From assembly GCA_963739355.1 (NCBI GenBank), contig CAVUAD010000007.1, forward strand, positions 1 to 64,000: a stretch of DNA of 64,000 bases, in the 5' to 3' direction. The notes beneath the pieces were generated by a model. That model was given only the letters and a program-made list of their open reading frames with translations, was not told the DNA's origin and ran no database searches. Positions 1 to 8,990 of this stretch are shown piece after piece (position 1 is the stretch's first letter; each line of letters starts with the position of its first letter). The position numbers and the translations under genes are program-made. Origin of the DNA: JAWVFM01 sp963739355. GTDB lineage: Bacteria > Actinomycetota > Thermoleophilia > Solirubrobacterales > 70-9.

Positions 1-481
1 CGAAGATGAGCCGGCCGCCGGCGTCGGACCAGTAGAGGGGCTTCTCGCCGATTGGGTCGCGGGCGAGGATGAGCTCGCCGGGGCCCGGATCCCAGAGCGC
101 GAAGGCGAACATCCCGGTCAGCCGGGAAACGAAGTTCGCCCCGTGGTGCCGGTAGAGGTGAATGATCACTTCGGTGTCGCAGCTCGTCTCGAATCGCTGC
201 CCATCGCGCTCGAGCTCGGCGCGCAGCTCGGGGTAGTTGTAGATCTCGCCGTTGAAGACGAGGCACTCGCCGCCGGGCCCGTACATGGGCTGGTCGCCGT
301 GGCGCGGATCGACGATCGCGAGTCGCCGGTGGGCGAGGCCAACTCGCTGGTCTGGGCTGACGAACGTACCCGCGCCGTCCGGACCGCGGTGGTGGAGCGT
401 CTCGCGCATGCGCTCCAGCAACTCGCGCTCGACGCCGCCCTCGGAGAGGCCGTGCTCGTAGACGCCGGTGAACCCGCACAT
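1..481 (-). CDS. asnB: Asparagine synthetase (glutamine-hydrolysing), N-terminal part
   Basis: Reading the minus strand from an ATG at 481 gives a protein beginning MCGFTGVYEHG. The Cys2 that becomes the N-terminal nucleophile of class II glutamine amidotransferases is in place. Family motifs follow: RGPDG, GLAHRRLAI, NGEIYNY, and near the window edge LARDPIGEKPLYW. Only about 160 residues are present; the synthetase domain lies outside the window. By family, the enzyme uses glutamine and ATP to amidate aspartate. AsnB-type genes inside polysaccharide clusters sometimes amidate sugar acids instead, which would fit the neighbouring sugar-acid genes, but that is inference. The gene is divergent from the glycosidase gene at 563. 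Confidence 0.9.
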   Translation of the reverse strand, partial: MCGFTGVYEHGLSEGGVERELLERMRETLHHRGPDGAGTFVSPDQRVGLAHRRLAIVDPRHGDQPMYGPGGECLVFNGEIYNYPELRAELERDGQRFETSCDTEVIIHLYRHHGANFVSRLTGMFAFALWDPGPGELILARDPIGEKPLYWSDAGGRLIF

Positions 482-562
482 GGTTGGAGCATGACCGCTC
501 CGGGCCGGCGCACGCAGCACGGGCTTGGGCTATGGTGAAGGGGCAGGGATAGGGGACGTTTC

Positions 563-1975
563 TTGAACGGGCGGTCAGAAACAGCAGGGCTCGCGGTGAC
601 GTGCCGCCGCGTCGCGCTGTTCGCGCTGGCCGCGGTGCTCTTGGCGCTGCCCGCCCGCGGTCACGCGGCGGCCACGATCGCCACCGGCACCGCCGATCCG
701 CTCTACGCCTCCCCCGACGCCTCGGTGCGCAACCTCTGGATGCAGCGCACGGCCGCGGTCGGCGCCCAGTACGTGCGCATCAACGTCCTGTGGGCCAGCA
801 TCGCGCCCACCAAGCCGCTGCTTCCGGCCAATCCTGACGACTCGGCCTACAACTGGAGCAGCGTGGACGGCGCGGTCGCCAGTGCGGACGCGGCGGGCCT
901 TCGGGTCGTCTTCACCGTCTACGGCGCGCCGCCCTGGGCCCATCCTTCGAACGTCCCGGGCGGTATTCGCCCCGAGGCCTGGAAGCCGTCGGCGTCCGAC
1001 TTCGGAACCTTCACGCGCGCCCTCGCCCTCCGCTACTCGGCTCCCTCGGTAACCAATCTGCACCCACCGGTCCGCTGGTATGAGATCTGGAACGAGCCCG
1101 ACCTCAGCGCCTACATCGCGCCGCAGTTCAACGGGAAGAAGCCCGAGTCTCCGATCATCTACTCGAAGCTGCTGAACGCGGCCTACTCCAACATCAAGGG
1201 GGTGGCGCCCAAGGCGCAGATCATCAGCGCCGGCCTGGCTCCGTACGGGAGGAAGCCAGGCGGATCGAAGATGCACCCGGTCACGTTTTTGCAGAGCCTC
1301 TTCTGCGTGCAACACGTGAAGCCATGCGGCGCCAAGCCGCACATGGACGTGATCGCCGACCACCCGATCGATCGCAAGGAGCCGCCCACCCACAGCGCGC
1401 CGAACAAGCTGGACGTGGTCATCCCCGATTTGAGCCGGATCCAGAAGGTCGTGAGGGCGGCCCAGAAGGCGCATCACGTGGTCGCCCCCAAGCACCTGCC
1501 GCTCTGGGTCACCGAGTTCTGGTGGGAGACCAACCCGCCCGACAAGAACCTGGGCGTCCCACCGCTCAAGCAGGCCCAGTACATCGAGTACGGCCTCTAC
1601 AGCTTCTGGAAGCAGCACGTCCCGGTCGCCATCAACCTGCAGATGCGCGACTCCAAGACGGTCGGCAGCGACCCGCTTGCGAGCTACCAGACCGGCGTCT
1701 ACTACTTCAACGAGAAGCGCAAGCCCTCGTACACCGCCTTCCGGTTCCCGTTCGTCGTCGCCACGCCGAAGCACAAGAAGGGATTGGCCTGGGGCCGCTC
1801 CCCCGGCGCCGGGAAGGTGACCATCCAGAAGAAGCGCAAGGGCGGCTTCAAGACGGTCGCAAGAGCGACGGGGAAGGCGGGCGGAGTCTTCAAGACGAAG
1901 GTCCGTGCCAAGAAGGGCGACGTCTTCCGGGCGAAGGTCGGCGGCGAGAAGAGCCTTGGATGGCACGTTAAGTGA
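563..1975 (+). CDS. Secreted clan GH-A-like glycoside hydrolase
   Basis: A 470-residue protein with an N-terminal signal peptide (hydrophobic run about residues 18-37) and a TIM-barrel glycosidase pattern. The acid/base motif WNEP has Glu178, and VTEFWWE has Glu318 as likely nucleophile, as in retaining clan GH-A families (GH5/GH39-like). The C-terminal ~70 residues are Lys/Gly-rich and look like a small beta or wall-binding module. The start is TTG at 563, preceded by AGGGGA at a good distance; an in-frame GTG at 596 is the alternative. A paralogue lies at 11825. The protein probably trims or remodels an extracellular polysaccharide; the substrate cannot be read from the sequence. Confidence 0.75.
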   Translation: MNGRSETAGLAVTCRRVALFALAAVLLALPARGHAAATIATGTADPLYASPDASVRNLWMQRTAAVGAQYVRINVLWASIAPTKPLLPANPDDSAYNWSSVDGAVASADAAGLRVVFTVYGAPPWAHPSNVPGGIRPEAWKPSASDFGTFTRALALRYSAPSVTNLHPPVRWYEIWNEPDLSAYIAPQFNGKKPESPIIYSKLLNAAYSNIKGVAPKAQIISAGLAPYGRKPGGSKMHPVTFLQSLFCVQHVKPCGAKPHMDVIADHPIDRKEPPTHSAPNKLDVVIPDLSRIQKVVRAAQKAHHVVAPKHLPLWVTEFWWETNPPDKNLGVPPLKQAQYIEYGLYSFWKQHVPVAINLQMRDSKTVGSDPLASYQTGVYYFNEKRKPSYTAFRFPFVVATPKHKKGLAWGRSPGAGKVTIQKKRKGGFKTVARATGKAGGVFKTKVRAKKGDVFRAKVGGEKSLGWHVK

Positions 1976-2040
1976 TTGCAGCCGCCGGGTACCCTGAGTC
2001 TGCCAGGGCCGGCATCCCGCATTTGACGTAGGGTGATTGA

Positions 2041-2057
2041 GGTGGTCGGAGACCACC
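2041..2057. repeat. Perfect 7-bp inverted repeat before the oxidoreductase gene
   Basis: GGTGGTC, a three-base loop GGA, then GACCACC. It lies between the glycosidase gene and the preferred oxidoreductase start, so it could be an operator or a 5'-UTR hairpin. If the oxidoreductase starts at 2037 instead, the repeat is coding. Confidence 0.45.
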
Positions 2058-2084
2058 GAAATCGACGGGAAAGGGTTTAGGGCG

Positions 2085-3134
2085 TTGGAGGATTCGTGGG
2101 CAGGCAGGCTCGCAGAGCCGGTCGAGGTCGGGGTCGTCGGGCTTGGGTACTGGGGACCGAACCGCCTGCGCGCGCTCACCGAGCTGGTTGGCGTGAGCGC
2201 CCGTGCCATCTGCGACCGTAACCCCGACTGCCTCCGGGACGCGTCCCGGCGCTTCCCGGGCGCCGCCGGCCACACGGATGTCGACGTCCTGCTCGGCGAT
2301 CCGGAGCTCGACGCGATCATCGTCGCCACCCCCGCCGACACCCACTTCGAGATCGCCTCGGCCGCGCTCGAGGCCGGCAAGCACGTCTTCGTCGAGAAGC
2401 CCCTCGCTCGGTCAAGCCAGGACGCGGAGAAGCTCGCGGCCCTGAGCGTGGACACCGGGCGAGTCCTGATGTGCGGACACACGTTCATCTACAGCCCGCC
2501 CGTCCGGACGGTGAAGCGCGTGATCGACTCCGGCGAGCTCGGCGAGCTCTACTTCATCTCCTCCAGCCGGGTCAACCTCGGGCCCTACAGAAGCGACGTG
2601 AGCGTTCTCTGGGACCTCGCGCCGCACGACCTCTCGATCCTCCTCCACTGGCTGGAGCGCTCCCCGGTGTCGGTCAGCGCCGTCGGTCGCGACGTGATCT
2701 CGCCGGGCACGCAGGACGTGGCGTTCGTCGACCTCGTCTACGACGATGGCCTGCTGGCCAACTTGGAGCTCAGCTGGCTGGCGCCGTCGAAGCTGCGCCG
2801 CACGGTCGTGGTCGGCAGCGAGAAGATGGTCGTCTACGAGGATGGCTCCCCGGAGCCCGTGCGGATCTACGACAGCGGCATCGAGTACCGCGACCCGAAG
2901 ACCTTCGGCGAGTACCAGCTCTCCTATCGAAGCGGCGACATCTTCTCGCCACGGGTCGAGAGCACGGAGCCCATCGTCGCCGAGCTTGGCGACTTCTTCG
3001 ACGCGATCCGCACCGGCGCCGCCCCCGCCAGCCGGCCTGAGCTCGCGATCGAGGTGATCCGCCTGGTGGAGGGAGCCCATCAGTCGATCGAGTCGTCGGG
3101 GGACCGGGTGGCAATGCAGCCGTCGCGGGTCTAG
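2085..3134 (+). CDS. Gfo/Idh/MocA-family NAD(P)-dependent sugar oxidoreductase
   Basis: The N-terminal Rossmann motif GVVGLGYWGPN is followed by VATPADTHFEIA, then GKHVFVEKPLA with the EKP lysine typical of Gfo/Idh/MocA enzymes. The C-terminal substrate-binding domain follows (about 350 residues). The preferred start is TTG at 2085, with AAGGG about nine bases upstream; an in-frame TTG at 2037 would add 16 residues that do not look like part of the fold. It lies four bases before the sugar transferase gene and is probably cotranscribed with it. With the acetyltransferase (4591-5088) and aminotransferase (7330-8460) it recalls the WbpB dehydrogenase step of UDP-2,3-diacetamido-glucuronate synthesis. 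The family call is secure; the substrate is inferred. Confidence 0.85.
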   Translation: MEDSWAGRLAEPVEVGVVGLGYWGPNRLRALTELVGVSARAICDRNPDCLRDASRRFPGAAGHTDVDVLLGDPELDAIIVATPADTHFEIASAALEAGKHVFVEKPLARSSQDAEKLAALSVDTGRVLMCGHTFIYSPPVRTVKRVIDSGELGELYFISSSRVNLGPYRSDVSVLWDLAPHDLSILLHWLERSPVSVSAVGRDVISPGTQDVAFVDLVYDDGLLANLELSWLAPSKLRRTVVVGSEKMVVYEDGSPEPVRIYDSGIEYRDPKTFGEYQLSYRSGDIFSPRVESTEPIVAELGDFFDAIRTGAAPASRPELAIEVIRLVEGAHQSIESSGDRVAMQPSRV

Positions 3135-3137
3135 CGG

Positions 3138-4598
3138 ATGGCGGTCGACCGCAGCGCCGTTGCAACCGAGGCCCTCGGCGCCGCCGCTTCGCGCAGTTCG
3201 ATCGTGTCCACCGGTTGGGGCAATCGCGACTACACCCTGCGCCGGGTGCTGGTCCTTGCCGATCTCCTCGCGCTGGTCGGCGCCCTGTTCGTCACGAGCA
3301 CCCTGGTCGTCGAGAACCAGCCTCGGCTTGGTTTCGCGCTCGCGGGGCTGCCGATGGTCCCGGTGCTGATCGGCCTCTTCAAGATCTACGGCCTCTACGA
3401 CCGCGACGTGAAGCGGATCAGCCACACCAGCCTCGACGACGTGCCCTGGCTGTTCCACGCCCTCGTCGTCGGCACGCTGTTCCTGTGGGCCTACTTCAAG
3501 ATCACCGGATTCCACCACCTCGCCTTTGCGGAGGCGGCGGTCTTCGGGATCGTGTCCATGTTCCTGGTATGCGGCGCGCGCGCTGTCGCCAGGCGTGTGG
3601 CGAGCCGCCGGCTGGGGCCCGAGCGCGTCCTCTTCGTCGGCTGGGACTCCTCGAGTGAGCTGGTGCTCACGCGGGTGGACGGCGACCCCGACTCCGAGCT
3701 CGACATCGTCGGCATCGTCGGCGCGGGAGAGCTGTCGGGCGCGGACGGGAGCTACCCGCCGATTCTCGGCGGGCTCGGCGGCCTCCGGGAGGTCCTCGAG
3801 CGGACCACGCCGGACCGGGTGCTCGTCTCCAGGTCCGACCTGAGCGAGGCTGAGCTCCTCGGCCTTCTGCACACGTGTCGCACGTTCTCGACGAAGATCA
3901 GCGTCCTGCCGGGAGCGATCGAGGCGCTGGGCCCGGCAGTCGAGCTCGACGAGGTCAACGGGGTCGCCCTCCTCGGCCTGACCCCACCGGTCCTGGGACG
4001 GACATCGCGCTGGCTCAAGCGCAGCCTCGACGTCTCGATCTCGGCCCTTCTGCTCCTGATCGCATCGCCGCTGATGCTCGTGATCGCCGTCGCGATCCTG
4101 CTCGACTCGGGCTCGCCGGTCTTCTTCAAGCAGCGCCGGGTCGGCAAGGGCGGACGGTCCTTCGACTTCATCAAGTTCCGCACGATGGACTGCGGCGCCG
4201 AGAAGCGCCACGCCGAGCTGATGGCGCAGAGCCGCGACCCCAACTGGCTCGACCTCGAGCACGACCCGCGGGTCACCAGGGTCGGCCGGTTCCTGCGCAG
4301 GACCAGCCTCGACGAGATCCCGCAGCTGGTGAACGTCCTCGCCGGTGAGATGAGCCTGGTCGGGCCGCGGCCGCTTCCCGAGCCGGAGGACCGGCGCGTC
4401 AGCGGCTGGGGACGCGGTCGTCTCGACCTGACTCCCGGGATCACCGGGCTCTGGCAGGTCCGCGGCCGCAACCGCCTCCCGTTCGAGGAGATGGTGAAGC
4501 TCGACTATCTCTACGTGACCAACTGGTCGCTGTGGATGGACGTGCGCCTTCTCCTGCGCACCGGTCCGGCGGTGATTGCGCGCCGCGGCGCTAAGTAG
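3138..4598 (+). CDS. Polyprenyl-phosphate sugar-1-phosphate transferase (WbaP/ExoY type)
   Basis: A 486-residue membrane protein. The N-terminal half has several hydrophobic segments (about residues 33-60, 65-85, 105-125 and 135-150) and then a cytoplasmic CoA-binding-like domain. The C-terminal bacterial sugar transferase domain starts at KRSLDVSISALLLL and carries FFKQRRVGKGG, FIKFRTM, RTSLDEIPQLVNVL, MSLVGPRPLP and PGITGLWQV. By family it moves a sugar-1-phosphate from a UDP-sugar to undecaprenyl phosphate, the first membrane step of a repeat-unit polysaccharide. Its last eight bases overlap the end of the opposing acetyltransferase gene. Confidence 0.9.
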   Translation: MAVDRSAVATEALGAAASRSSIVSTGWGNRDYTLRRVLVLADLLALVGALFVTSTLVVENQPRLGFALAGLPMVPVLIGLFKIYGLYDRDVKRISHTSLDDVPWLFHALVVGTLFLWAYFKITGFHHLAFAEAAVFGIVSMFLVCGARAVARRVASRRLGPERVLFVGWDSSSELVLTRVDGDPDSELDIVGIVGAGELSGADGSYPPILGGLGGLREVLERTTPDRVLVSRSDLSEAELLGLLHTCRTFSTKISVLPGAIEALGPAVELDEVNGVALLGLTPPVLGRTSRWLKRSLDVSISALLLLIASPLMLVIAVAILLDSGSPVFFKQRRVGKGGRSFDFIKFRTMDCGAEKRHAELMAQSRDPNWLDLEHDPRVTRVGRFLRRTSLDEIPQLVNVLAGEMSLVGPRPLPEPEDRRVSGWGRGRLDLTPGITGLWQVRGRNRLPFEEMVKLDYLYVTNWSLWMDVRLLLRTGPAVIARRGAK

Positions 4599-5088
4599 GA
4601 CGGCTCGCTCGCTCGCGAGCCGCGTCACCGATCACCGTTGTCCCCGGGGCCACGTCGCCGGCGACAACCGCACCCGCGCCCACCGTTGCCCCGGCGCCGA
4701 CGGTGACCCCACCGAGGATCACGGCTCCCGAGCCGATCGTGGCGCCCCTGCAGACACGCACGCGCTGCAGGGTCCAGTCGCCCGGCCCGGCCAGCTCGCC
4801 CTCGGGGGTGGCGGCCCGCGGATGCTTGTCGTTGACGAACATGACGCCGTGGCCCACGAACACCTCGTCCTCGATCGTCACGCCCTCGCACACGAAGGCG
4901 TGGCTCTGGATCTTGCAGCGGGCGCCGACCTCGACCCCGGACTGGACCTCGACGAAGGGACCGACGTGCGTCTCGTCGCCGAAGGTCGCCTCGTAGAGGT
5001 TGGTGAAGCTGCGCACCACCACCCCTTCGCCGAACCGGCACTCGCGAATCAGCCGGTTGGGGGCCTCGTTGGCGGGATCCGCCTGCAT
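4591..5088 (-). CDS. Left-handed beta-helix sugar N-acetyltransferase (WbpD/WlbB-like)
   Basis: Hexapeptide repeats of the LbetaH acyltransferase fold run through the protein (for example IGSGAVILGGVTVGAGATV). The segment VCEGVTIEDEVFVGHGVMFVNDKHPRA matches the signature of WbpD/WlbB enzymes, which acetylate the 3-amino group of UDP-2-acetamido-3-amino-glucuronate (shown here only in part: FVNDKHPRA). The start is taken as ATG at 5088 (MQADPANEAP). An upstream in-frame start at 5136 would add an Arg/Pro-rich stretch overlapping the divergent gene at 5109. The gene is on the opposite strand to the cluster and runs tail to tail with the sugar transferase. Confidence 0.8.
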   Translation of the reverse strand: MQADPANEAPNRLIRECRFGEGVVVRSFTNLYEATFGDETHVGPFVEVQSGVEVGARCKIQSHAFVCEGVTIEDEVFVGHGVMFVNDKHPRAATPEGELAGPGDWTLQRVRVCRGATIGSGAVILGGVTVGAGATVGAGAVVAGDVAPGTTVIGDAARERASRPT

Positions 5089-5108
5089 GGGGCGGGAGGG
5101 TACGCGGC

Positions 5109-6273
5109 GTGAGGGCGGTCGACGAGCTCGAGGCATGGGGCTGGGCGCGCGGCTGGGCCGGGACTGACCCCTACGAGGGCCTCAACGCCGAGCGCCTGGG
5201 GTTCCTGAAGCACACCGCCCTCGGCAGGCGCCTGCTCATCCAGGCCGTCAAGCGCTCCCCGGTAGACCTGCGGCCGGCCCTCGGGATCCAGCCGGGCCTG
5301 AGCGCCCCGGCGGTCGGCCAGGTCCTCTCCGCGTACTCGCGCCTTGCGCGACTCGGCGAGGAGGCGCAGCGCGAGCGCATCAACTGGGCGCTCGACGCGC
5401 TCGAGAGCCTGCGCTCGCCGGCCTTCGCCGAGGCGTGCTGGGGCTACCACTTCGACGTGGAAACCCGAGTCTTCGGCTACCCGGCGAGCGGACCGAACAC
5501 GATCGCGACCGCGTTCGCCGGCTTCGGCCTGCTGGACGCATACGTCCTGCTCGGCGAGGAGCGCACGCGTGGGCTGCTCGACGGGGTGGCCGCGTTCTTC
5601 ACGAAGCGGACGGGACGCGGAGCGGACGCGGCGGGGAGCTACTTCGGCTACCTGCCCGGGGACACGACCTGCCATCCACAACGCGAACCTCCTGGCCTGC
5701 GCGTTCCTGGCCCGCTACGCGGAGGCGACCGGGAACGCGCAGCCGCTCGACGACGTCAGGGCCGGCGTGCGCCACGCGCTGGCCGCCCAGCGGCCGGACG
5801 GGTCGTGGCCGTACGGAGCTCGCGAGGACCTCGGTTGGGTCGACAACCACCACACGGGCTACGTGCTCGACTCGCTGCGCCACTGCCTGGCCGTCCCCGG
5901 GCTCGAGGCGGCGGAGCCCGCGTACCGGCGCGGTCTCGCCTTCTACGCGGAGCGGTTCTTCGAAGCGGATGGCGCCCCGCGATTCTTCTCGACGCGGACG
6001 TATCCCATCGACGGCCTGTGCGTCGCTCAGTCCCTGCACACGCTGAGCCTCGCGACCGAGCTCGACGACAGCCACGGGCCCTTGGGGGAGCGCGTCCTGG
6101 ACTACGCCCTGGCGAAGATGCGCAGGCCGGACGGCGCGTTCGTCTTCCAGCGACACCGCGGCTGGGTCGACCGCGCGGCGCACGTGCGCTGGGTGGAGGC
6201 CCCGATGCTCGACGCGCTGACGCTCGTGGAGGTGCGCCAGGGGCGTCGTCACAGCGAGGGGGCGCTGGCGTGA
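5109..6273 (+). pseudogene. Frameshifted alpha/alpha-toroid protein (VpsJ/prenyltransferase-like repeats)
   Basis: Two reading frames together encode one protein. From GTG 5109 the first frame gives residues up to FGYLPGDTT. The protein then continues one base further on as IHNANLLACAFLARYAEATG, with PDGSWPYG and WVDNHHTGYVLDSL, to the stop at 6271-6273. The break is near 5661-5672; removing one base (for example the T at 5670) restores a continuous product of about 387 residues. The repeated helical pairs and PDGSW motifs resemble six-hairpin/terpene-cyclase-like toroids found in polysaccharide loci. Function is unknown. It could be a true pseudogene or a one-base sequencing or assembly error. 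Confidence 0.75.
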
Positions 6274-7325
6274 GGGTCTGGATCGACCTCTCCAACTCGC
6301 CGCACCCGCTGCTCTTCGAGCCGCTCGTGAAGCGCTTTCGGGACATGGGGGTGGAGGTACTCGTCACCGCGCGCGACTATGCGCAGACCGCGGAGCTCGC
6401 GGCGGAGCTGCTCGACGACGTGCAGGTCGTGGGTGGCCCCAGCCCACCGGGGCGCCTCCGGAAGGCGGGCGCGATCGCCTCCCGCGCCGCGGGCCTGGCG
6501 CGCTACGCGCGAGCCCACCGCCCGGACGTCGCGCTCTCCCACAACTCCTACGCGCAGATCGCCGCCGCCGCTCTGCTACGAGTCCCGGTCGTCACCGCCA
6601 TGGACTACGAGCACCAGCCGGCGAACCACCTTGCGTTCCGGCTCGCGGATCGCGTCCTGCTGCCCGCTGCGCTTCCACGCAGCTCCGTCGCCCGCCAGGG
6701 TGCCACCGCGGCGAAGGTGGTCACCTACCCGGGCCTCAAGGAGGAGCTCTACGTGGGGCGGTTCCGCCCCGACCCGTCCGTGCTCGGCTCGCTGGGCATC
6801 GTGCGCGAGCAGGACAACGTCGTCGTGGTCGCGCGCTCCCCGCACCAGGGGGCCTCGTATCACCGCGTCGAGAACCCGCGGTTCACCGAGGCGGTTCGGA
6901 TGGTCTCCGCCCGCCCCGAGGTGATCTGCGTGGTCCTTCCCCGCAACCCGGCGGAGGCTCAGAGGATCGAAGCCCTCGGGCGGGAGGGCCCCGGGCAGGT
7001 CGTCGTGCCGAGCCGCGCGGTCGACTCGCGATCCCTCATCCTGGACGCCGATGCGTTCTTCGGGGCCGGCGGCACCATGACCCGGGAGGCCGCCGTGCTC
7101 GGCGTTCCCACCTACTCCCTGCTCGCGGCCCGCAGGCCCACCGTCGACGAGTGGCTCGAGCGGGAGGGTGCCCTGCGGTTCGTGGGCTCGGCCGAGGAGC
7201 TCGAGGAGCTTGCCCGGGTGGCGCGCCGCCCGCCCGCGGCCGTCGACCTCGTTGCCCTGCGCGCCCGGGCAAAGGCCATCGAAGACGTCTTCGTGTCCAC
7301 CACCGTCGGGGCGGCCGGGGGGTGA
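6270..7325 (+). CDS. DUF354 family protein (UDP-GlcNAc-2-epimerase/glycosyltransferase-like)
   Basis: The start is GTG at 6270, overlapping the preceding stop as GTGA, so translation is probably coupled. The protein begins MRVWIDLSNSPHPLLFEPL, the usual start of DUF354 proteins, and has the GT-B-like segments SHNSYAQIAAAAL, TAMDYEHQPANHLAFRL and FFGAGGTMTREAAVLGVP. It has about 351 residues, normal for the family. DUF354 genes are common in archaeal and bacterial surface-polysaccharide clusters, but no reaction is firmly assigned to the family. The frame continues open upstream through the toroid gene, which mimics a fusion. Confidence 0.85.
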   Translation: MRVWIDLSNSPHPLLFEPLVKRFRDMGVEVLVTARDYAQTAELAAELLDDVQVVGGPSPPGRLRKAGAIASRAAGLARYARAHRPDVALSHNSYAQIAAAALLRVPVVTAMDYEHQPANHLAFRLADRVLLPAALPRSSVARQGATAAKVVTYPGLKEELYVGRFRPDPSVLGSLGIVREQDNVVVVARSPHQGASYHRVENPRFTEAVRMVSARPEVICVVLPRNPAEAQRIEALGREGPGQVVVPSRAVDSRSLILDADAFFGAGGTMTREAAVLGVPTYSLLAARRPTVDEWLEREGALRFVGSAEELEELARVARRPPAAVDLVALRARAKAIEDVFVSTTVGAAGG

Positions 7326-7329
7326 TGGC

Positions 7330-8460
7330 GTGACGCCGAGAGCCGGAGACGACGCGAGCGTGACGGTCCCGTTCGTCGACCTCGGCCGCCAGCACGCCCC
7401 GCTCGAGGCGGAGCTGCGTGAGGCCATCGCGGGCGTCCTGCGGCGCGGCGACTACGTACTGGGCTCGGACGTCGAGGCGTTCGAGCGGGAGTTCGCGGCC
7501 TACGTCGGCGCCGAGCATGCGGTCGGCGTCGGCTCGGGCACCGCCGCGATCGCGCTCGGGCTCGCGGCACTCGGGATCGGGCAGGGTGACCGGGTGATCG
7601 TCCCCGCTCACACCTACATCGCCACCGCGCTCGGTGTCATCCACGCCGGAGCGGAGCCGGTTCTCTGCGACGTCGAGGAGGCGACCGGGCTGATCGACCT
7701 CGAGTCTGCCGCCGCGGTCGTCGACTCCGGTACCGCGGCCGTCATTCCCGTGCACCTCTACGGGCAGGTTTGCGACATGGGCGCGGTCGCTCGGTTTGCG
7801 GACGCCCACGGCCTCGCGGTGCTCGAGGACGCCGCGCAGGCGCACGGGGCGGAGTGGGAGGGCCGGCGCGCCGGGTCCTTCGGCGACGTGGCCGCCTTCA
7901 GCTTCTATCCCAGCAAGAACCTCGGGGCGCTCGGCGACGGCGGGCTGATCTGCGCGCGGGACGCAACCGTCGCCGAGAGCGTGCGCCGCCTGCGAAACCT
8001 CGGCCAGGCCGCTCACGGCGACCACCGGGTCATCGGGTACAACGAGCGCCTCGACACCCTGCAGGCGGCGGTGCTGCGGGTGAAGCTGCGCCACCTCGAC
8101 GCCTGGAACGCGCAGCGGCGCGCCGCTGCCAAGAGCTACGGAGAGCTGCTGCCCGCCGGCGTGCGCGGGCCGGTGCCGCGGGCCGGCGGGACGGACGTGT
8201 TCCACCTGCTCGCGACGCGGCTGGCCGAGCGCGACGCCGTGGCGGACGGGCTGGCCGCCGCGGGCGTCCAGACCGGAGTTCACTACCGGCTGCCGCTCCA
8301 CCTCCAGCCGCCGCTGGCGGAGCTCCACCGGGGTACGGAGCTGGGGCACGCCGAGGAGTGGGCCGCGCGCGAGCTCTCGTTGCCGATGTTCCCGGGCCTC
8401 GAGCCCGTGGAGATCGAACGCGTCTGCGAGGCCCTCGAGCGCACGCTGCCGGCATCGTGA
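7330..8460 (+). CDS. DegT/DnrJ/EryC1/StrS PLP-dependent sugar aminotransferase
   Basis: The protein has FVDLGRQHAPLEAELREAI, GSDVEAFEREFA, GVGSGTAAIALGL, VIPVHLYGQ and VLEDAAQAHGA, then SFYPSKNLGALGDGG with the PLP lysine at Lys196. It has 376 residues from GTG 7330, which has a GGGG stretch eight bases upstream; GTG 7360 is an alternative. By family it transfers an amino group from glutamate to a keto-sugar nucleotide. With the Gfo/Idh oxidoreductase and the WbpD-like acetyltransferase it fits the WbpE step, making a 3-amino sugar. The stop overlaps the next start. Confidence 0.92.
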   Translation: MTPRAGDDASVTVPFVDLGRQHAPLEAELREAIAGVLRRGDYVLGSDVEAFEREFAAYVGAEHAVGVGSGTAAIALGLAALGIGQGDRVIVPAHTYIATALGVIHAGAEPVLCDVEEATGLIDLESAAAVVDSGTAAVIPVHLYGQVCDMGAVARFADAHGLAVLEDAAQAHGAEWEGRRAGSFGDVAAFSFYPSKNLGALGDGGLICARDATVAESVRRLRNLGQAAHGDHRVIGYNERLDTLQAAVLRVKLRHLDAWNAQRRAAAKSYGELLPAGVRGPVPRAGGTDVFHLLATRLAERDAVADGLAAAGVQTGVHYRLPLHLQPPLAELHRGTELGHAEEWAARELSLPMFPGLEPVEIERVCEALERTLPAS

Positions 8461-8990
8461 GCGCCGACCGCCCCGAGTTCGCGGACGTGTACGACGCGGA
8501 GGTCTGGCACGTCTACGGCTTCCTCGGCTACCGGGTCCGCTCCCGGGAGATCGCGGAGGACCTGACCCAGATCACCTTCGAGCGCGCCCTGCGGGCCTGG
8601 GACCGCTATGACCCGCAGCGGGCGTCGGTGCGCACCTGGCTGACCGCCATCGCCCGGAACACCCTCATCGACCACCGCCGCCGCGGGCGCGAGCAGACCG
8701 AGATCGCGGTCGAGCCCGGCGCTGCCGACCTCGAGCTGGGTGGCGGCGTGGACCGCTACTCGCTGGGGCTCGACCCGGGCCTCGCCGGCGCCCTGGACGC
8801 GCTTTCGGACCGCGACCGGGAGCTCATCGCGCTGCGCTTCGGCGCCGACCTCAGCGGCCCTGAGATCGCCGCGCTCACGGGGTTGAGCCTGGCGAACGTC
8901 CAGCAGATCCTCTCGCGGGCGCTTCGCGCGCTTCGCGAGCGCCTTGAGGAGCCCGCCGCCTCAGGCGGCGAACGGGCCGACTCCGGCTAG
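8457..8990 (+). CDS. ECF-type RNA polymerase sigma factor
   Basis: A 177-residue protein with region 2 (DVYDAEVWHVYGFLGYRV, then EDLTQITFERALRAWDRYD and RTWLTAIARNTLIDHRRRG) and region 4 (LSDRDRELIALRFGADLS and GLSLANVQQILSRALRALRERL). This is the two-domain sigma-70 layout of extracytoplasmic-function factors. Its GTG start overlaps the aminotransferase stop, so it is cotranscribed with the polysaccharide genes. No same-strand anti-sigma gene follows. Instead its last 30 bases overlap the end of the opposing small membrane-protein gene, which is a candidate anti-sigma factor. Confidence 0.9.
   Translation: MSADRPEFADVYDAEVWHVYGFLGYRVRSREIAEDLTQITFERALRAWDRYDPQRASVRTWLTAIARNTLIDHRRRGREQTEIAVEPGAADLELGGGVDRYSLGLDPGLAGALDALSDRDRELIALRFGADLSGPEIAALTGLSLANVQQILSRALRALRERLEEPAASGGERADSG

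Noticed and set aside
5109..7325. A 738-residue fusion of the toroid protein and DUF354
   Set aside because: The middle third of this frame is a GC-rich shadow (Arg/Ala/Gly-rich) of the real sequence in another frame. The fold of the toroid protein continues after a one-base shift, and DUF354 has its own GTG start at 6270.
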